Shown here: in pieces, positions 46,644-59,504 of the stretch
Position numbering within the stretch: position 1 is the first letter of the stretch
Layout: the number at the start of each line of letters is the position of its first letter
Origin: Ceratotherium simum simum
Taxonomy: Eukaryota; Chordata; Mammalia; Perissodactyla; Rhinocerotidae
Length of the DNA stretch: 64,000 nucleotides
Assembly: GCF_000283155.1 (NCBI RefSeq)
Contig: NW_004454179.1
Coordinates: 1,986,164 to 2,050,163, forward strand
Direction of reading: 5' to 3'
Made by a program: the position numbers and the translations under genes
The notes under the pieces: model-generated
The model's database searches: none
Seen by the model: the letters and a program-made list of their open reading frames with translations, nothing else
Told to the model about the DNA's origin: nothing

Positions 46644-46869
46644 NNNNNNNNNNNNNNNNNNNNNNNNNNNNNNNNNNNNNNNNNNNNNNNNNNNNNNNNN
46701 NNNNNNNNNNNNNNNNNNNNNNNNNNNNNNNNNNNNNNNNNNNNNNNNNNNNNNNNNNNNNNNNNNNNNNNNNNNNNNNNNNNNNNNNNNNNNNNNNNNN
46801 NNNNNNNNNNNNNNNNNNNNNNNNNNNNNNNNNNNNNNNNNNNNNNNNNNNNNNNNNNNNNNNNNNNNN
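46644..46869. other. Assembly gap (226 N)
   Basis: Run of 226 unknown bases inside the L1, followed directly by an 18-base A run (46870-46887). Open frames crossing it are meaningless. Confidence 1.
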
Positions 46870-49817
46870 AAAAAAAAAAAAAAAAAACATAAAGGGGAAG
46901 AAAGCATCAAAAATAACTATAAACACTTCAATTTAGTCCCAAACTCACAACACAAAACAGAATAATTTGTGACAACAATAACTCAGAAGGGGAAGAGGAG
47001 AGAGATGGAACCTGCTTAAGCTAATGGAGATAAGAGGCTATCAGAAAATGGACTATCTCATCTATGAAATCTTTTATACAAACCTCACAGTAACCACTAA
47101 ACAAAAAATCAGAGCAGAACCACAATTCATAAATAAAGAGAAAACTGAGAAAACCACCACAGAAAATCATCAAACTGAAGTGGCAGTCAGAAGTACAAGA
47201 GAAGAGAAACAATGGAAATATAGAACAATTAGAAAGCAAGAAATAAAATAGCAGTATTAAGCCCTCCTATATCAATAATCATTCTAAATGTAAATGGATT
47301 GAATTCCCCAATCACAAGACATAGAGTGGCTGGATGGATTAAAAACCAAGACCCAACAATATGCTGCTTCCAGGAAACACATCTCAGCTCTACAGACATA
47401 GGCTCAGAGTGAAGGGATGGAAGACGATACTCCAAGCAAATGGCAAACAAAACAAAGCAGGTGTTTCCATACTTACATCAGACAAAGCAGACTTCAAGAT
47501 AAAAAAGACTTTCCACCAAGAAGACATAACGCTTATGAATATATAGGCACCTAACACAGGAGCAGCAAAGTATATAAAACACCTATTAACAGACCTAAAG
47601 GGAGAAATTAATAGCAACACAATAACAGTAGGGGACCTCAACACCCCACTTACATCAATGGATAGATCATCCAGACAGAAAGTCAACAAGGAAATAGTGG
47701 ATATAAATGAAACACTTGATCAGATGGACTTAATAGATATATATAGATCATTCCCTCCAAAAACAGCAGAATACACATTCTTCTCAAGTGCACATGGAAC
47801 ACTCTCAAAGATAGACCATATGTTGTGATACAAGATAAGCCTCAATAAATTTAAGAAGATTGAAATCATATCAAGCATCTTTTCTGACCACAGTGCTGTG
47901 AAACTAGAAATCTACTGCAAGGAAAAAGCTCGGAAAGTCACAAATATGTGGAGACTAAACAACATGCTACTGAACTACTATTGGATCAATGAAGAAATCA
48001 AGGATAAATTAAAAAATACCTAGAGACAAATGAAAATGAAAATACAACATACCAACTCTTATGGGATGCAGCAAAAGCAATTCTAAGAGGGAAATTCATA
48101 GCAATACAGGCCCATCTCAGCAAACAAGGAAAATCTCAAATAAGTAAACTTAAACTACTCCTAACAGGACTAGAAAAAGAAGAACAAAGTCCAAAGTCAG
48201 CAGAAGGAGATAAATAATAAAAATTAGAGCAGAAATAAATGAAATAGAGACTTAAAAAAAAAACAGTAGAAAGGATCAATGAAACTAAGAGCTGGTTCTT
48301 TGAGCAGATGAACAAAATTGACAAACCCTTAGCCAGACTAACTAAGAAAAAAAGACAGAAGGCTCAAATAAATAAAATTAGAAATAAAAAAGGAGAAATT
48401 ACAACAGATACCACAGAAATACAAAGGATTATAAGAGAATACTATGAAAACCTATATGCCAACACATTGGATAACCTAGAAGAAATGGATAAATTCTTAG
48501 ACTAGTACAACCTCCAAAAACTGAATCAAGAAGAAATAGTAAATCTGAATAGACCAATCACAAGTAAAGATATTGAAAGAGTAATCAAAAACCTCCCAAA
48601 AAACAAAAGTCCTGGACCAAATGACTTCTCTGGAGAATTCTACCAAACATTCAAAGGAGATCTCAAACTATTCCAAAAAATTGAAGAAGATGGAACACTT
48701 CCTTACTCATTCTATGAGGCCAACATTACCCTGATAATAAAACCAGGCAAGGACAACATAAAGAAGGAAAATTACAGGCCAATATCACTGATGAACATAG
48801 ATGCAAAAACCCTCAACAAAATATTGGCAAACCGAATACAGCAATACCTTAAAAGGATCATACGCCATGATGAAGTGGGATTTATACCTGGGACGCAGGG
48901 ATGGCTCAACATCTGCAAATCAATCAACGTGATACACAACATTAACAAAATCAGGAATAAAAATTACACAATCATCTCAATAGATGCAGAGAAAGCATTT
49001 GACAAGACCCAGCATCCATTTATGATAAAAATTCTTAATAAATGGGCATAGAAGGAAAGTACCTCAACATAATAAAGGCTCAACAAACCCACAGCCAACA
49101 TCTTACTTAACAGTAAAAAACTAAAAGCTATCCCTCTGAGAACAGGCACAAGACAAGGGGGCCCACTCTCGTCACTCCTGTTCATCATAGTACTGGAGAT
49201 TTTGACCAGGGTTATTAGGCAAGAAAAAGAAATGAAAAGTATCCAAATTGGAAATGAAGATGTGAAACTCTTGCTGTTTGAAGATGACATGATTCTATAT
49301 ACAGAAAACCCTAAATAATCCACCAGAAATCTATTAGAAATAATCAACAACTACAGCAAAGTTGCAGGGTACAAAATCAACTTACAAAAATCAGTTGCAC
49401 TTCTACACACTAATAATGAACTAGCAGAAAGACAAGTCAAAAATACAATCCCATTTACAATTGCAACAAAAAGAATAAAATATCTAGGAATAAATTTAAC
49501 CAAAGAGGTGAAAGACACATACACTGAAAACTGTAAGACATTATTGAAAGAAATTGAAGAAGACATAAAGAAATGGAAAGATATTCCATGCTCATGGATT
49601 GGAAGAATAAACATAGTTAAAATGTCCATACTACCTAAAGCAATCTACAGATTCAATGCAATCCCAATCAGAATCCCAAAGACATTCTGCACGGAAATAG
49701 AACAAAGAATCCTAAAATGTATATGGAACAACAAAAGACCCCGAATAGCCAAAGCAATCCGGAGAAAAAAGAACGAAGCTGGAGGCATCACAATCCCTGT
49801 CTTAAAAATATACTACA

Positions 49818-50063
49818 GGGGCTGGCCCGGTGGTGCAAGTGGTTAAGCGCGCACAGTCTGCTGCGGGGGCCCGGGATTTGCCAGTTCGGATCCCGGGCGC
49901 GCACCGACACACTGCTTGGCAAGCTTTGCTGTGGCGGCGTCCCACATAAAGTAGAGGCAGATGGGCATGGATGTTAGCCCAGGGCCAGTCTTCCTCAGGA
50001 AAAAAAGAGGAGGATTGGCAGATGTTAGCTCAGGGCTGATCTTCCTCACAAAAAAATATATAT
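49818..50063 (+). mobile_element. ERE SINE inserted in L1 ORF2
   Basis: The head 'ggggctggcccggtggtgca' is followed by a B-box-like 'ccagttcggatcccg' and two tail units. The exact 10-bp duplication atatactaca (49808-49817 and 50064-50073) can be removed conceptually to restore L1 continuity: the L1 reads into 'tactacaaagctatagtaat'. It postdates the L1. Confidence 0.96.
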
Positions 50064-51527
50064 ATATACTACAAAGCTATAGTAATCAAAACAGAATGGT
50101 ACTGGCACGAAAACAGACACACAGATCAATAGAACAGAATTGAAAGCCCAGGAATAAAACCTCACATCCAAGAACAGGTAATCTTTGACAAAGGAGCCAA
50201 GAACATACAATGAAGAGAGGAAAGTCAATTCAATAAATGATGTTGGGGAAACTGGATAGCCACAGGCAAAAAGAGTGAAAGTAGACCATTATCTTCCACC
50301 ATACCCAAAAATTAACTCAAAATGGATTAAAGACTTGAATGTAAGACCTGAAACCATAAAACTCCTGGAGGAACATACAGGCGGTGCACTCTTCAACATC
50401 AGTCTTAGCAGCATCTTTTTGAATACCATGTGTACTCAGGCAAGGGAAACAAAATAAAAAATTAACAAATAGGACTACATCAGACTAAAAAGCTTCTGCA
50501 AGGCAAAGGAAACCACGAAAAAAACGAAGACCACTCACCAACTTTGAGAAAATATTTGCAAATCATATATCCGACAAGGGGTTAATTTCCAAAATATTTA
50601 AAGAACTCAACAACAAACAAACCATCAAAAAATGGGCAGAGGATATGAACAGACATTTTTCCAAAGAATATATACAGATGGCCAACAGGCACATGAAAAG
50701 ATGTTCAACATCACTAATTATCAGGGAAATGCAAATCAAACTACAATGAGACATCACCTTATACCTGTCAGAATGGCTATAAGTAACAAGACAAAAACTA
50801 ACAAATGTTGGAGAGGATGTGGAGAAAAGGGAGCCCTCATACACTGCTGGTGGGAATGCAAATTGGTGCAGCCGCTATGGAAAACAGTATGGAGATTTAT
50901 CAAAAAATTAAAAATAGAAATACCAGTAGAAATACCAAAAAAATATAATCAAGCTATCCCACTACCAGGTGTTTATCCAAAGAACTTGAAATCAATGATT
51001 CAAAGAGACTGACGCAACCTTATGTTCCTTGCAACATTATTCACAACAGCCAAGTCATGGAAGCAACACAAGTGCCCTTGAACTGATGGATAAAGAAAAT
51101 GTGGTATACACATACAATGGAATACTACTCAGCCATTGAAAAAGACAAAATCATCCCATTTGCAACAACATGGATGGACCTTGAGGGTATGATGTTAAGT
51201 GAAATAAGCCAGGCAGAGGAAGTCAAACACTGCATGATTTCACTCATATGTGGAAGATAAACAAACACATGGATAAGGAGAACAGATCAGTGGTTACCAG
51301 AAAGGAAGGGAGTTGGGGGGGTAGGCGAAAAGGGTAAAGGGGTATATATGTATGGTGATGGATAAAAATTATACTATTGGTGGTGAGCACAAAGCAGTCT
51401 ATACGGAAACTGATAAATAATAATGTGCACCTGAAATTACACAATGTTGTTATAAACCACTATGACCTCAATAATATAATTGAAAACAATAAAAAAATTT
51501 TAAAAATATTTTAAAAATTTAATTTCT

Positions 51528-51929
51528 ACTGGCCACAAACAAAACTGAACAAAAATGTATACAAAAAAACAAACAAAATAATTATAAGACCAACAAAAAG
51601 TCCAGACCATTAATATATAAAGGACAATGGCCAATGTGAAAAGGACATGAATAGAAAGTCCACAAAAGCGAAGCTGACAATTTTTATACCTCCTTTCAAA
51701 ACTTTCAAGCTTCATCTCTCACAACCCCTCCTCAACCCTATGCCTGTTACTTTAGCTTAGAATTTTCATCCCTTCCCGACCAAACATTACCCCAAAGCTT
51801 CACATCCCCACCAAGTCTCACCCTATCTACCAACTTCACAGGCAAACATCTCACCTGGCAAAACCCCAGCCAGAACCCCACCACCACTGTGCCGGCACCC
51901 AAGCAACTTATGCTTATCTCATCCTTATC
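51528..51929. other. Unassigned; may be upstream LINE-2 sequence
   Basis: From about 51690 the pyrimidine-rich sequence has the style of LINE-2 ORF2, but I cannot align it with confidence. Confidence 0.35.
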
Positions 51930-53300
51930 TCTCACACAATTTTCAACCTGCCTTCATCCGCCCCCTTCTCTGACCCATTCTAATAAAACTTTTCTAACTC
52001 AGGTTGCCAAATCTCATAGACACTTTTCAATCCTCATCTTCTTAAATCTCCCAATTGACCACACCATCCACATTGAAACACCCTTCTCCTCTGATTCCAT
52101 GAAACTTCACTAGCCTTAGTTTCTTCCCTACCTTCCTGGTTGCTCCATCTTAGTTTCTTTTTCCAACTCTCCCTCTCTTCCCAATCTCTAAAAAGTGGAG
52201 TTATTCCAGGCCTCTACTCTGAGGTCTTTTCTTCTCATTCTATATCGATGATCTTACCCATTTTTATTTATTCTAACATCAATTCTATGCTACCAACTCC
52301 AATTTTTATCTCCAAACCAGGTTTCTCTCCTGACCTCAAGATTCATATCACCACTTGGATATCTTGTAAGCTTCTCACATCCAGCAAGTCTAAAACAGAA
52401 CTCTTATTCTTTCCACACCCTCCCCACCCAAGCCTGTTGCTCCACATCTCAGTAAACGGCACCTCCATTAAACCAGTTGCTCAAACCAGAAACTTGGAAG
52501 TCCTCACTGATATTTCCCTCTTCCTCACTTTCCATATCTAATCCATCACCAATTCTTGATGCTTCTACCTCCAAAATATATCTCAAACCCATCCTCTTCT
52601 ACCGAGGATTTGTCCCCATCCAAGCCACCATCCTTTCCTTCTATACTACTTTCATAGCCTTTAGACTGATGTTCTCACTTCCACTCTTTCCCTTCCCCAA
52701 ACTATTCATCACTCAATGGCCAGAAAAATACTCTTGAAATGTAAATCTGATCAAAATTCTTCAGCGGCTTCCTATTAAAACTGGGATAAAAATCCAGAAT
52801 CCTCACCCTGACTCTACATGATCTGGCTCCTTGTACCTTTTTGACTTCATCTCATATCTTTTCCGACTCCAGCCATACTGCTCTTCTGTCAAGTCCTCAA
52901 ACATATCAAACTCTGCTCACTTCAGGGAGTTCACATGTGTTTTTTCCTCTACTAAACCACTTTCCACGACTCTTTGCCTAACTCTTATTTATCATTCTGG
53001 TCTCAGCTTAAATGTCATTCCTCAAAGAGGCTTTCCCTGACCACCACCACCCCCAATCTAAATTAGATTTCTCTATTATACCATCTTGTACTTGGCCTTC
53101 ATAGAACTTACCCTGGTTTATTATAGACATATTTTTGTGACTATTTCTAGTGTGTTTTTCCACTAGAGTTAGATCATACACTGCTTGAGAACAGGTCCAG
53201 AGAATATTTGTTTGGCTCGTCACTTTTATGCCCAGCACTCTGCCAGCACCTGGTACATGGTCTTGGGATTTTTGTAACAATTGGATTAATGAATACATGA
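51930..53300 (+). mobile_element. Long LINE-2 3' segment (ORF2 RT region to terminus)
   Basis: Blocks in L2 order: 'cacttttcaatcctcatctt', 'ccttcctggttgctccatct', 'gacctcaagattcatatcac', 'ctaaaacagaactcttattc', 'ccagaaacttggaagtcctc', 'caaagaggctttccctgacc' and a terminus near 'attggattaatgaataca'. At 52283-52297 the RT active-site box reads F-Y-A-T-N where L2 has Y-A-D-D, so the catalytic aspartates are lost. Long stretches remain open (for example 52140-52541), but this is a dead LINE. Confidence 0.9.
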
Positions 53301-54330
53301 AGATTCAGCTAGATCCTCGTTTCTTCTATAATTCCTTTCTCAACCACTCTCCTTGCTCCCCCAAACTGGTAAATTTCAGGACTTGCTTCCTTTTTCCCCA
53401 CTGAGTGCTGTACCTATCACTCATACTTGACAAACAGTCTCACTGAACTTCTTTTGGGTTCTTAGATGAACCAATACTCTGTGTCGTTTCTGGGCCTTCA
53501 CGCATGCTATTCCCTCTACCTGGAACACTGCTTTCCTCGTTTAGCCAAGTGATCCAACTCACATGGCTAGAGTCAGTTAACGTTAAAGAATGAATTAAGA
53601 ACCTTCTTGAAAAGTTCCCTCCCTAGGAAGGTGAAAGTAGACCTGCTTCTACCTTCTTAAACCAACACTTTCCAATGTGGAAAGCACATTTGGAATAGGA
53701 AATTCTAAAATGACCCACTACTGGCCCCTGAATCACACTTTGCTATTGAAAATATTACAGATTTAACTCTATCTCCCACAATGAACTGGAAATAAATAAA
53801 CCAGGTTCTCTAAACTGGCTTCAAGGACAATGTAAGTGCTATCTGTGTTAACAAAATTTCAGGGAAAAAAGCAATGGTTACATAAGATAAGAGTGCCTAA
53901 TTTTCTACAGATTGGCTTTTTCAGAAGAACAGCCTTGAAAGTATCCAGAAATCAATTGATTTGGTAATGCACACTCAGCAACCCCAAAGTTGACATAGGG
54001 CTTAAATCACCAAGTGAAAACCAGGAAGGCCTTGATAGGCACTGGCCAAGTAAAGCTGTACCCTGAGAACAGAGAGTACACTGGGAAGGAATGACTGACA
54101 TGCGCTGATACAAACTCAATCATCAGGGATACGGCATGCGCTATTTTTCAGAATAACTATGTTGCAGGCACCACAGGTTGGCTCACTTGACATCCATCCC
54201 TACCTTTTCTTCCTTGGCTTCCTCTACTATAGAAGCTAGGAAAGCTGAATAATCACTTTCCCAGCCTCCCTCAAAACCAAGGATGGTTAAGTGAACAGTT
54301 TTGGCTGAATAAGACATCTCCATTCTCCCA
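53301..54330. other. Mostly unassigned; third LINE-2-like patch at 53440-53640
   Basis: 53490-53545 ('gggccttcacgcatgctatt', 'ccctctacctggaacactgc') repeats the L2 'gcctttgcacttgctgttccctctgcctggaatg' block. 54170-54310 resembles the start of an unnamed LTR-type repeat. Otherwise nothing recognised. Confidence 0.4.
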
Positions 54331-55172
54331 CACACTTACGTCAAAAACTTGGAGTCGTCCTTGACTCCGGTCTTTCTCCCACACCCCACATCTAATCCAT
54401 TAGCAAATTCTGTTTGCTCCACTTTCATAACATATTCCAAATCCAAATATCTCTCACCACCTCCACCACTACTCTCTCGATCTAAGTCAGCATCATCTAT
54501 TGCCTGGGCCACCGCAATCGTCTCCTACTTGGTCTCTCTGTTTTCATCCTTGCCATCTACAACCTATTTTCCAAAGAAGAGCTGAAGTTATCCCTTTAAA
54601 AATGCAAACCTCATCATATTACTCAATTGCTCAAAAGCGTCAACATCTTTAAACAGAATAAAATACAAACTCCTTACCATAATCTACAAGGCCTTGTGTG
54701 ATCTGACTTCCAGCTACCTCCTCCATATCCACGTCCACCACCCTCCTGCTTGCTCTCTCTGTGCAGCATTGCTGGCCTCCCTCTGTTACTCAAACATGCC
54801 AAGCATGTTCCTCATCAAGGCCTTTTGGTTTGCTGTTCCCTCCGCCTGGAACACTTCCTCCGCATTTCCCCCTTATTTAGGCCTCTACTCAATCATCACC
54901 CTTTAGAGGCACCTTCCCTGAACACTGTATCTAAAATAGCACGCTGCCCAGCATTCTTCTACCTTTTACCTTCCCTTACTGCATTGCACACATTACCACT
55001 TGACTTTATGTTTAATATGTATTGGTTTATTTCTTTGTTGTCTCTCCAACACATACACACACACACATATGCACACATACAATTTTATTTACCACTATAT
55101 CCCCAGCATCTAAAAAATTGCCTGACATATAGTAGGAGCTCAATAATTGCATTCGTTGAATTAGTAAACTTC
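54331..55172 (+). mobile_element. Second long LINE-2 3' segment
   Basis: 'cttggagtcgtccttgactc', 'cacatctaatccattagcaa', 'ctacaaggccttgtgtgatc', 'gctgttccctccgcctggaa', 'cacactatatccccagcatc'-type sequence and 'gctcaataattgcattcgtt' follow L2 to its terminus. It contains a 142-codon frame (54750-55178) that is L2-derived. A CA run (55050-55080) has expanded in it. Confidence 0.93.
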
Positions 55173-55239
55173 CCGTAGACCTCTGTCCAGACTTGAGTTA
55201 TACTATATTATACCATTCTTTATCATTTCTTCTACTTTT

Positions 55240-55830
55240 TCTAAGTTAATAGTTATGGCAGACATTGTTCCTTGTCCACCTATCACATAAGCCTCATACT
55301 CCACTTCTACAATAAAACTTTGATTCATTTGGGTAACCACACAGCCATTGATCTATCCCAGTCCCAAGTGATAATCGTGATTCGCCTAAACCAGTCATGG
55401 TAATTCTATTTCACTTTGCCACACATTGTTATACAGTAGACACGTGATCTGATTTCGTCAAAGGGAAAGTTAGCCAAAAGGTTTCCCTTCTCAAATAAAA
55501 AGACAGAATCTTGGAAGTAATTTATCTTTTATACCTGTCTCTTCCTTCCTTCTTGTAATATGAATGTGAAGATATAATGTTCAGGGCTGTGGCAGCTATC
55601 TTGCAGCCGTGAGATGACATATGTGAAGACTAAAAGTCAGATCAATGAGGACGGTAAAATGGAAAGATAGAAAGACAGTAGGTCCTTGATGACAGCATTG
55701 AGCCAGTGAATAAACCTGAAACTGCCCACTTCCAATGTTCTTATTAAGTAAACAATAAATGTTCTTATGTTTTAAGCTATTGTTAGTTAGATTTTCTTTT
55801 ATTAACAGCCAAATGAAATCCTAACTGATT
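55240..55830 (+). mobile_element. Possible old LTR-like repeat
   Basis: 'gtggcagctatcttgcagcc', 'gatagaaagacagtaggtcc', 'gatgacagcattgagccagt', 'ttatgttttaagctattgtt' and 'ccaaatgaaatcctaactga' follow the order of old LTR-type repeats ending in 'ttaagccactgttag..aaagcatcctaactga'. Family not secure. Confidence 0.45.
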
Positions 55831-58699
55831 CAATTATTTTATGTATGAATGTGTTTTTGAGGACAAATATGTTTTTCCTTTATGTAGAACATTCTGGATA
55901 AGAAAAGGAAAGGAGAGAGGGAGAGAGGGAAGGAAGAAACAAATTCAACTAACTTGTGGATGAAATAATCTTGGAAATGGAGTGAATTACAGGAAGGATA
56001 CGGAAGCAATATATATATATGTATATATTCCATATCTTCTTCACTTATCACCTAGTCTCAACCTCCTACACTTTGTCTTTATCTGATCCTTCCACTAATT
56101 TGGAGGATCATAAACTAAGCCAGTGCCTTCATAAATCTACCCCCACACTATAAAACCTTAAATGGCTTCTCATAATCAGATGATATTCACCTAATTAGCA
56201 TTCAAAGATTCTAAAATTTAATCTCACCAATCCATTGAATTTACCTCCCTGAATTTATTTCCTGTCTAAACCTTCCCGCTCAAATAAACAAATAAGAACA
56301 AATTCTACTTATTTCCCTCTTATTCCTTGTTACATCCAAGCCATTGATCTCACCGTTCCCAGTTGCTGGATGACCAACAGACAAAGTAAGTAGGTATTTA
56401 AAACACTAGCAAAGCAGAGGAGAGAGAGAAAGAGATTCAACTATAATGGACTTATCCAGAATTTTGCAACCAGAAAATCTGGAATAAACTGTTTTAATTT
56501 CATCATATGTGCCTGTTTTGTGCTTTACAGTTTTAGAATTGTTTTATTTTGAATTACATAAGGTATAAGGACATCATAAACTTTTTTCTAAAGGTTAAAT
56601 CTAGCCCTGACCACTCAGAACCCATCTTCTCTCCTCACGTCTAAATCCTGCTCCATTCCTTGAGCCCATGTCAAAATCCAATCTTCTCCAAGTAACCTTT
56701 CCAGACCACAGCAGGGTTTTCTTTTATTGAACTTTTACAGGATTTAGATTCAAGTTTTCATTTAAGTATATATATTTATTCGTTTTGCAAAGTGTTCTAT
56801 GTGAGTTATAGCCTATCTCTCTTATAGACTCAAAATTTCCTACTCACAAGTAAATCCTCTAGAATGCATTGTGCTTTTTTTTTAATCTCCCATGTTACAA
56901 CTAGAACAGTAAGAATGTAATGAATACTTGTTGAATGGAAAGAGTATACAGAACCCCTGACCTGCCAGTTTACACAACCAGTGTGCAAACAAATGTTTGG
57001 ATATAAATGTTTTATGTTCCAAGAGTTATCAGCAAACCATTAGGCTAAAGATAAATCCTGTATTAAGTGGTAAAGATATTATAATCAGCAACAATAAATG
57101 AAGAACCAAATCCTCCTTTAGGAAGTTCTACAAGGGTCCACCAATTTTACCCAATTGCCCCTTGCAAAGTCTTTCCTAACAGGCAAGGGGAGAGCCATAG
57201 AAGAACTCAATTTGGTCAGACATTAACCATCCCCACCCAGTCCCACTCCTCCACCTTCACCCAGCACCACTATTACACACATCACCAAATCAAAAATACA
57301 TGTTTTAAATCAGAATATAGATTGGCAACCATTAGCATTTATGTGTATGGACTTGATTGCCAAGACATGCCCACCTCTCTGCTGCTTATGACAGACTGCT
57401 ACCTGCCTCAGTGACAAAAATTGGCAGTCAGCATGCTTATTCTTCCACTTCATGGCCAAAGATGCTCCCATGAGCTGCCTCCAACATGCCAAAGGGAAAG
57501 AAGAGGAACTTTGGCACCCTAATTTTAAAAGGGTGCCAGTCCATGTTGTAAAAGGAAGACAATATTCTTCTCCAAATGTGGACACTGCCCATTTCCTTTA
57601 TTGCAGTCATTAGCTGATGTTTGGCAGAGAACATATCCAGCAAGCTTTCCCAGGATGGGCTTGTAGCCTTGGAACTGTATCATCCACAACAAAAAGCCAA
57701 ACTTCGGATTGTTTCTCAGTTTTCACGCATTCACCAAGACACATTATTTCAAAAAATATTTCTTTTAAAAAGCAAGAGCCGAATTCATACTCTCTCTGTC
57801 CCCTTACCAATGGCAAGTTATTCCGATTTTTGCTTTTCTTTTCGGCCTATTTTCTTTCCCTTCTCAATTAAAAGAAATATTTTTGTCGCCAGTAACTACT
57901 ACATTTCCCATTTTCCCTTTTCTGTTCCCTGGCCTCATTTTTCTTGTCCTCTACCTGAACAACAGAAATTTTAAAAACTAAACTGAATTGTGGGTAATCT
58001 ATCATTGAGATTTTAAGGTCAGTATATAAAAACTGGATATGAATAGGATTTGACTCAACAGATCATTTATTTCTCTACAAATTTGAATACAGATGTATTT
58101 AGTATTATTATAAAGTGCTTTTATGGAGAAATGTAAAATTTTTTCTCAGTAAACTTTTATTTTGGAAGGTTGCATACTCATATTATGCCAATATCATGTT
58201 ATGATAAGATAATAAAACTGAACTACTATAAACTCTTTTCTACTGGATTTGATGACATGAGTTTAATAGGCAGCCCAGAGCTCCAACTTCAACTTTAATC
58301 ATTTCCAATGTCAAATCTCTGATTATCATATGCTCCACTTAATGAGTAACTAGCTGCAGAGTAAGATCTCAGTTTGATTGCAGCATGATATGTACAAACC
58401 AGACCACTGGATTTTTCTATTTTTACACAGTTAAAGAGTAACAAATATGACTTAAAAGGCCATGGAAAAATACCACATAGCTGGGAGAATTGAAAACATA
58501 AATTCATTTAATTACAGGTTAAGTTACTGTTATATTCTGGGCTTGATTTTTTCCTTAGGGTCTCTGGAAGATATAATATGATATATCGAACTACAGAAAC
58601 AATAAATAACTTCTACCAAGTTATCTAGTGTGAGGACTAGGTTAAACAGATTCAAGCATACTCATAGTTTTTATTAACATTTTCTTAAGAATTAATCAA
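55831..58699. other. Unassigned AT-rich sequence
   Basis: Almost 2.9 kb with no repeat family, RNA gene or coding domain recognised. A purine-rich run at 55898-55940 (GAGA/GGAA) and an AT run at 56007-56028 are the only simple sequences. Open frames around 57310-57974 on both strands show no recognisable domain. Confidence 0.35.
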
Positions 58700-58885
58700 A
58701 ATTTCAGCCGCAATTCTACCACTCAAGAGCTATGTGACATTAAGGACATGATTAGCTTTTCCAGGTCTCAGTTTTCTTATTTGTAAAATAAAAATAATAA
58801 CCCACCTCACAGGGCTGTTGTGAGGATTAAATGAGAGAATATATGTGAAATACTATCTAGTTCAGTGCCTTGAATCTAGTGAATT
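58700..58885 (+). repeat. MIR SINE
   Basis: 'ctcaagagctatgtgacatt', 'ggtctcagttttcttatttg', 'cctcacagggctgttgtgag' and 'gattaaatgagagaatatat' are MIR in sense orientation. Confidence 0.93.
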
Positions 58886-58974
58886 TCCTCTAAACCCCTT
58901 CCCATCTCTAAACTTCCATTCTTACTATTATGAGCCAATAGGGATATATGTAAACATCCCTTCCATTCCTCTAT

Positions 58975-59095
58975 AGCAATTAGTTAAATGAATATCTTTT
59001 TGTTTACATGTGTTCTTGCAAAATATGTTGTTTTGTGTACATGTAATTTTAATTTATATAAATAGTATTATGTAATATATTTCATTTAATTTCTT
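58975..59095. repeat. Left copy of a ~120-bp direct repeat (partner 59505-59625)
   Basis: 'atatctttttgtttacatgt' and 'cttgcaaaatatgttgtttt' recur, with roughly 80% similarity by eye, at 59530-59590. Origin probably L1-related; the sequence between (59096-59504) is unassigned, with a T run at 59324-59337. Confidence 0.75.
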
Positions 59096-59504
59096 ATTTT
59101 ATTTACTTTTTGGTTTGGGGCTTGGAGGAGTTCTTTGTTTCTTATTATGGTAGTTTGGGAAAAATATAAAATCTGTAATAAATTAGTCCTTTGTAGCTCC
59201 TTTTCAAAAGCAAATTCAAAAGTGAGATTTTTATAAATCAGGTATGCCCAAACTTGCTCGGAACGACTTTATCTGAAATACAAATACGTGATGAAAGGGT
59301 GCAGGAGTCTTTTTATCTCAGGTCTTTTTTTTTTTTTGGCAGAGGTGGGAGGGTAGGGTGGATGTCCCAGGTGCACAGGGTTGAGTTAATCATATTCTTC
59401 ACGGCACATTATCATCATTGGTCTGTGCACGGCCTCGCCCTTATTTTATTTATTCATTCCCTTTAATCCCCGTTCCTCATGCCTTTCTCCTTCATCCCTC
59501 CATA

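Larger units (their letters stand above)
46006..51527 (+). mobile_element. Nearly full-length L1 with 15-bp target-site duplication
   Basis: Element body 46021-51512, flanked by exact aaaaatttaatttct at 46006-46020 and 51513-51527. Layout: 5' UTR 46021-46643 with tandem monomers, N gap 46644-46869, linker 46870-47264, ORF2 remnant about 47265-51260, 3' UTR to 51512. ORF2 signatures: endonuclease start 'GLNSPITRHRVAGWIKNQDP' near 47297, RT region at 48780-49320 with the catalytic box read as F-E-D-D (49277-49288; F-A-D-D expected), C-terminal '[16 protein letters not shown]'. ORF2 is broken by many stops and frameshifts (for example near 47410, 48020, 49051 and 49315) and by an ERE, so it is dead. 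No ORF1 is visible. Better conserved than the other L1s here, hence younger. Confidence 0.92.

Noticed and set aside
46518..46965. Open frames of 98-134 codons across the N run
   Set aside because: They are open only because the unknown bases cannot contain stops.
54750..55178. 142-codon plus-strand frame
   Set aside because: It lies entirely within a LINE-2 3' end.
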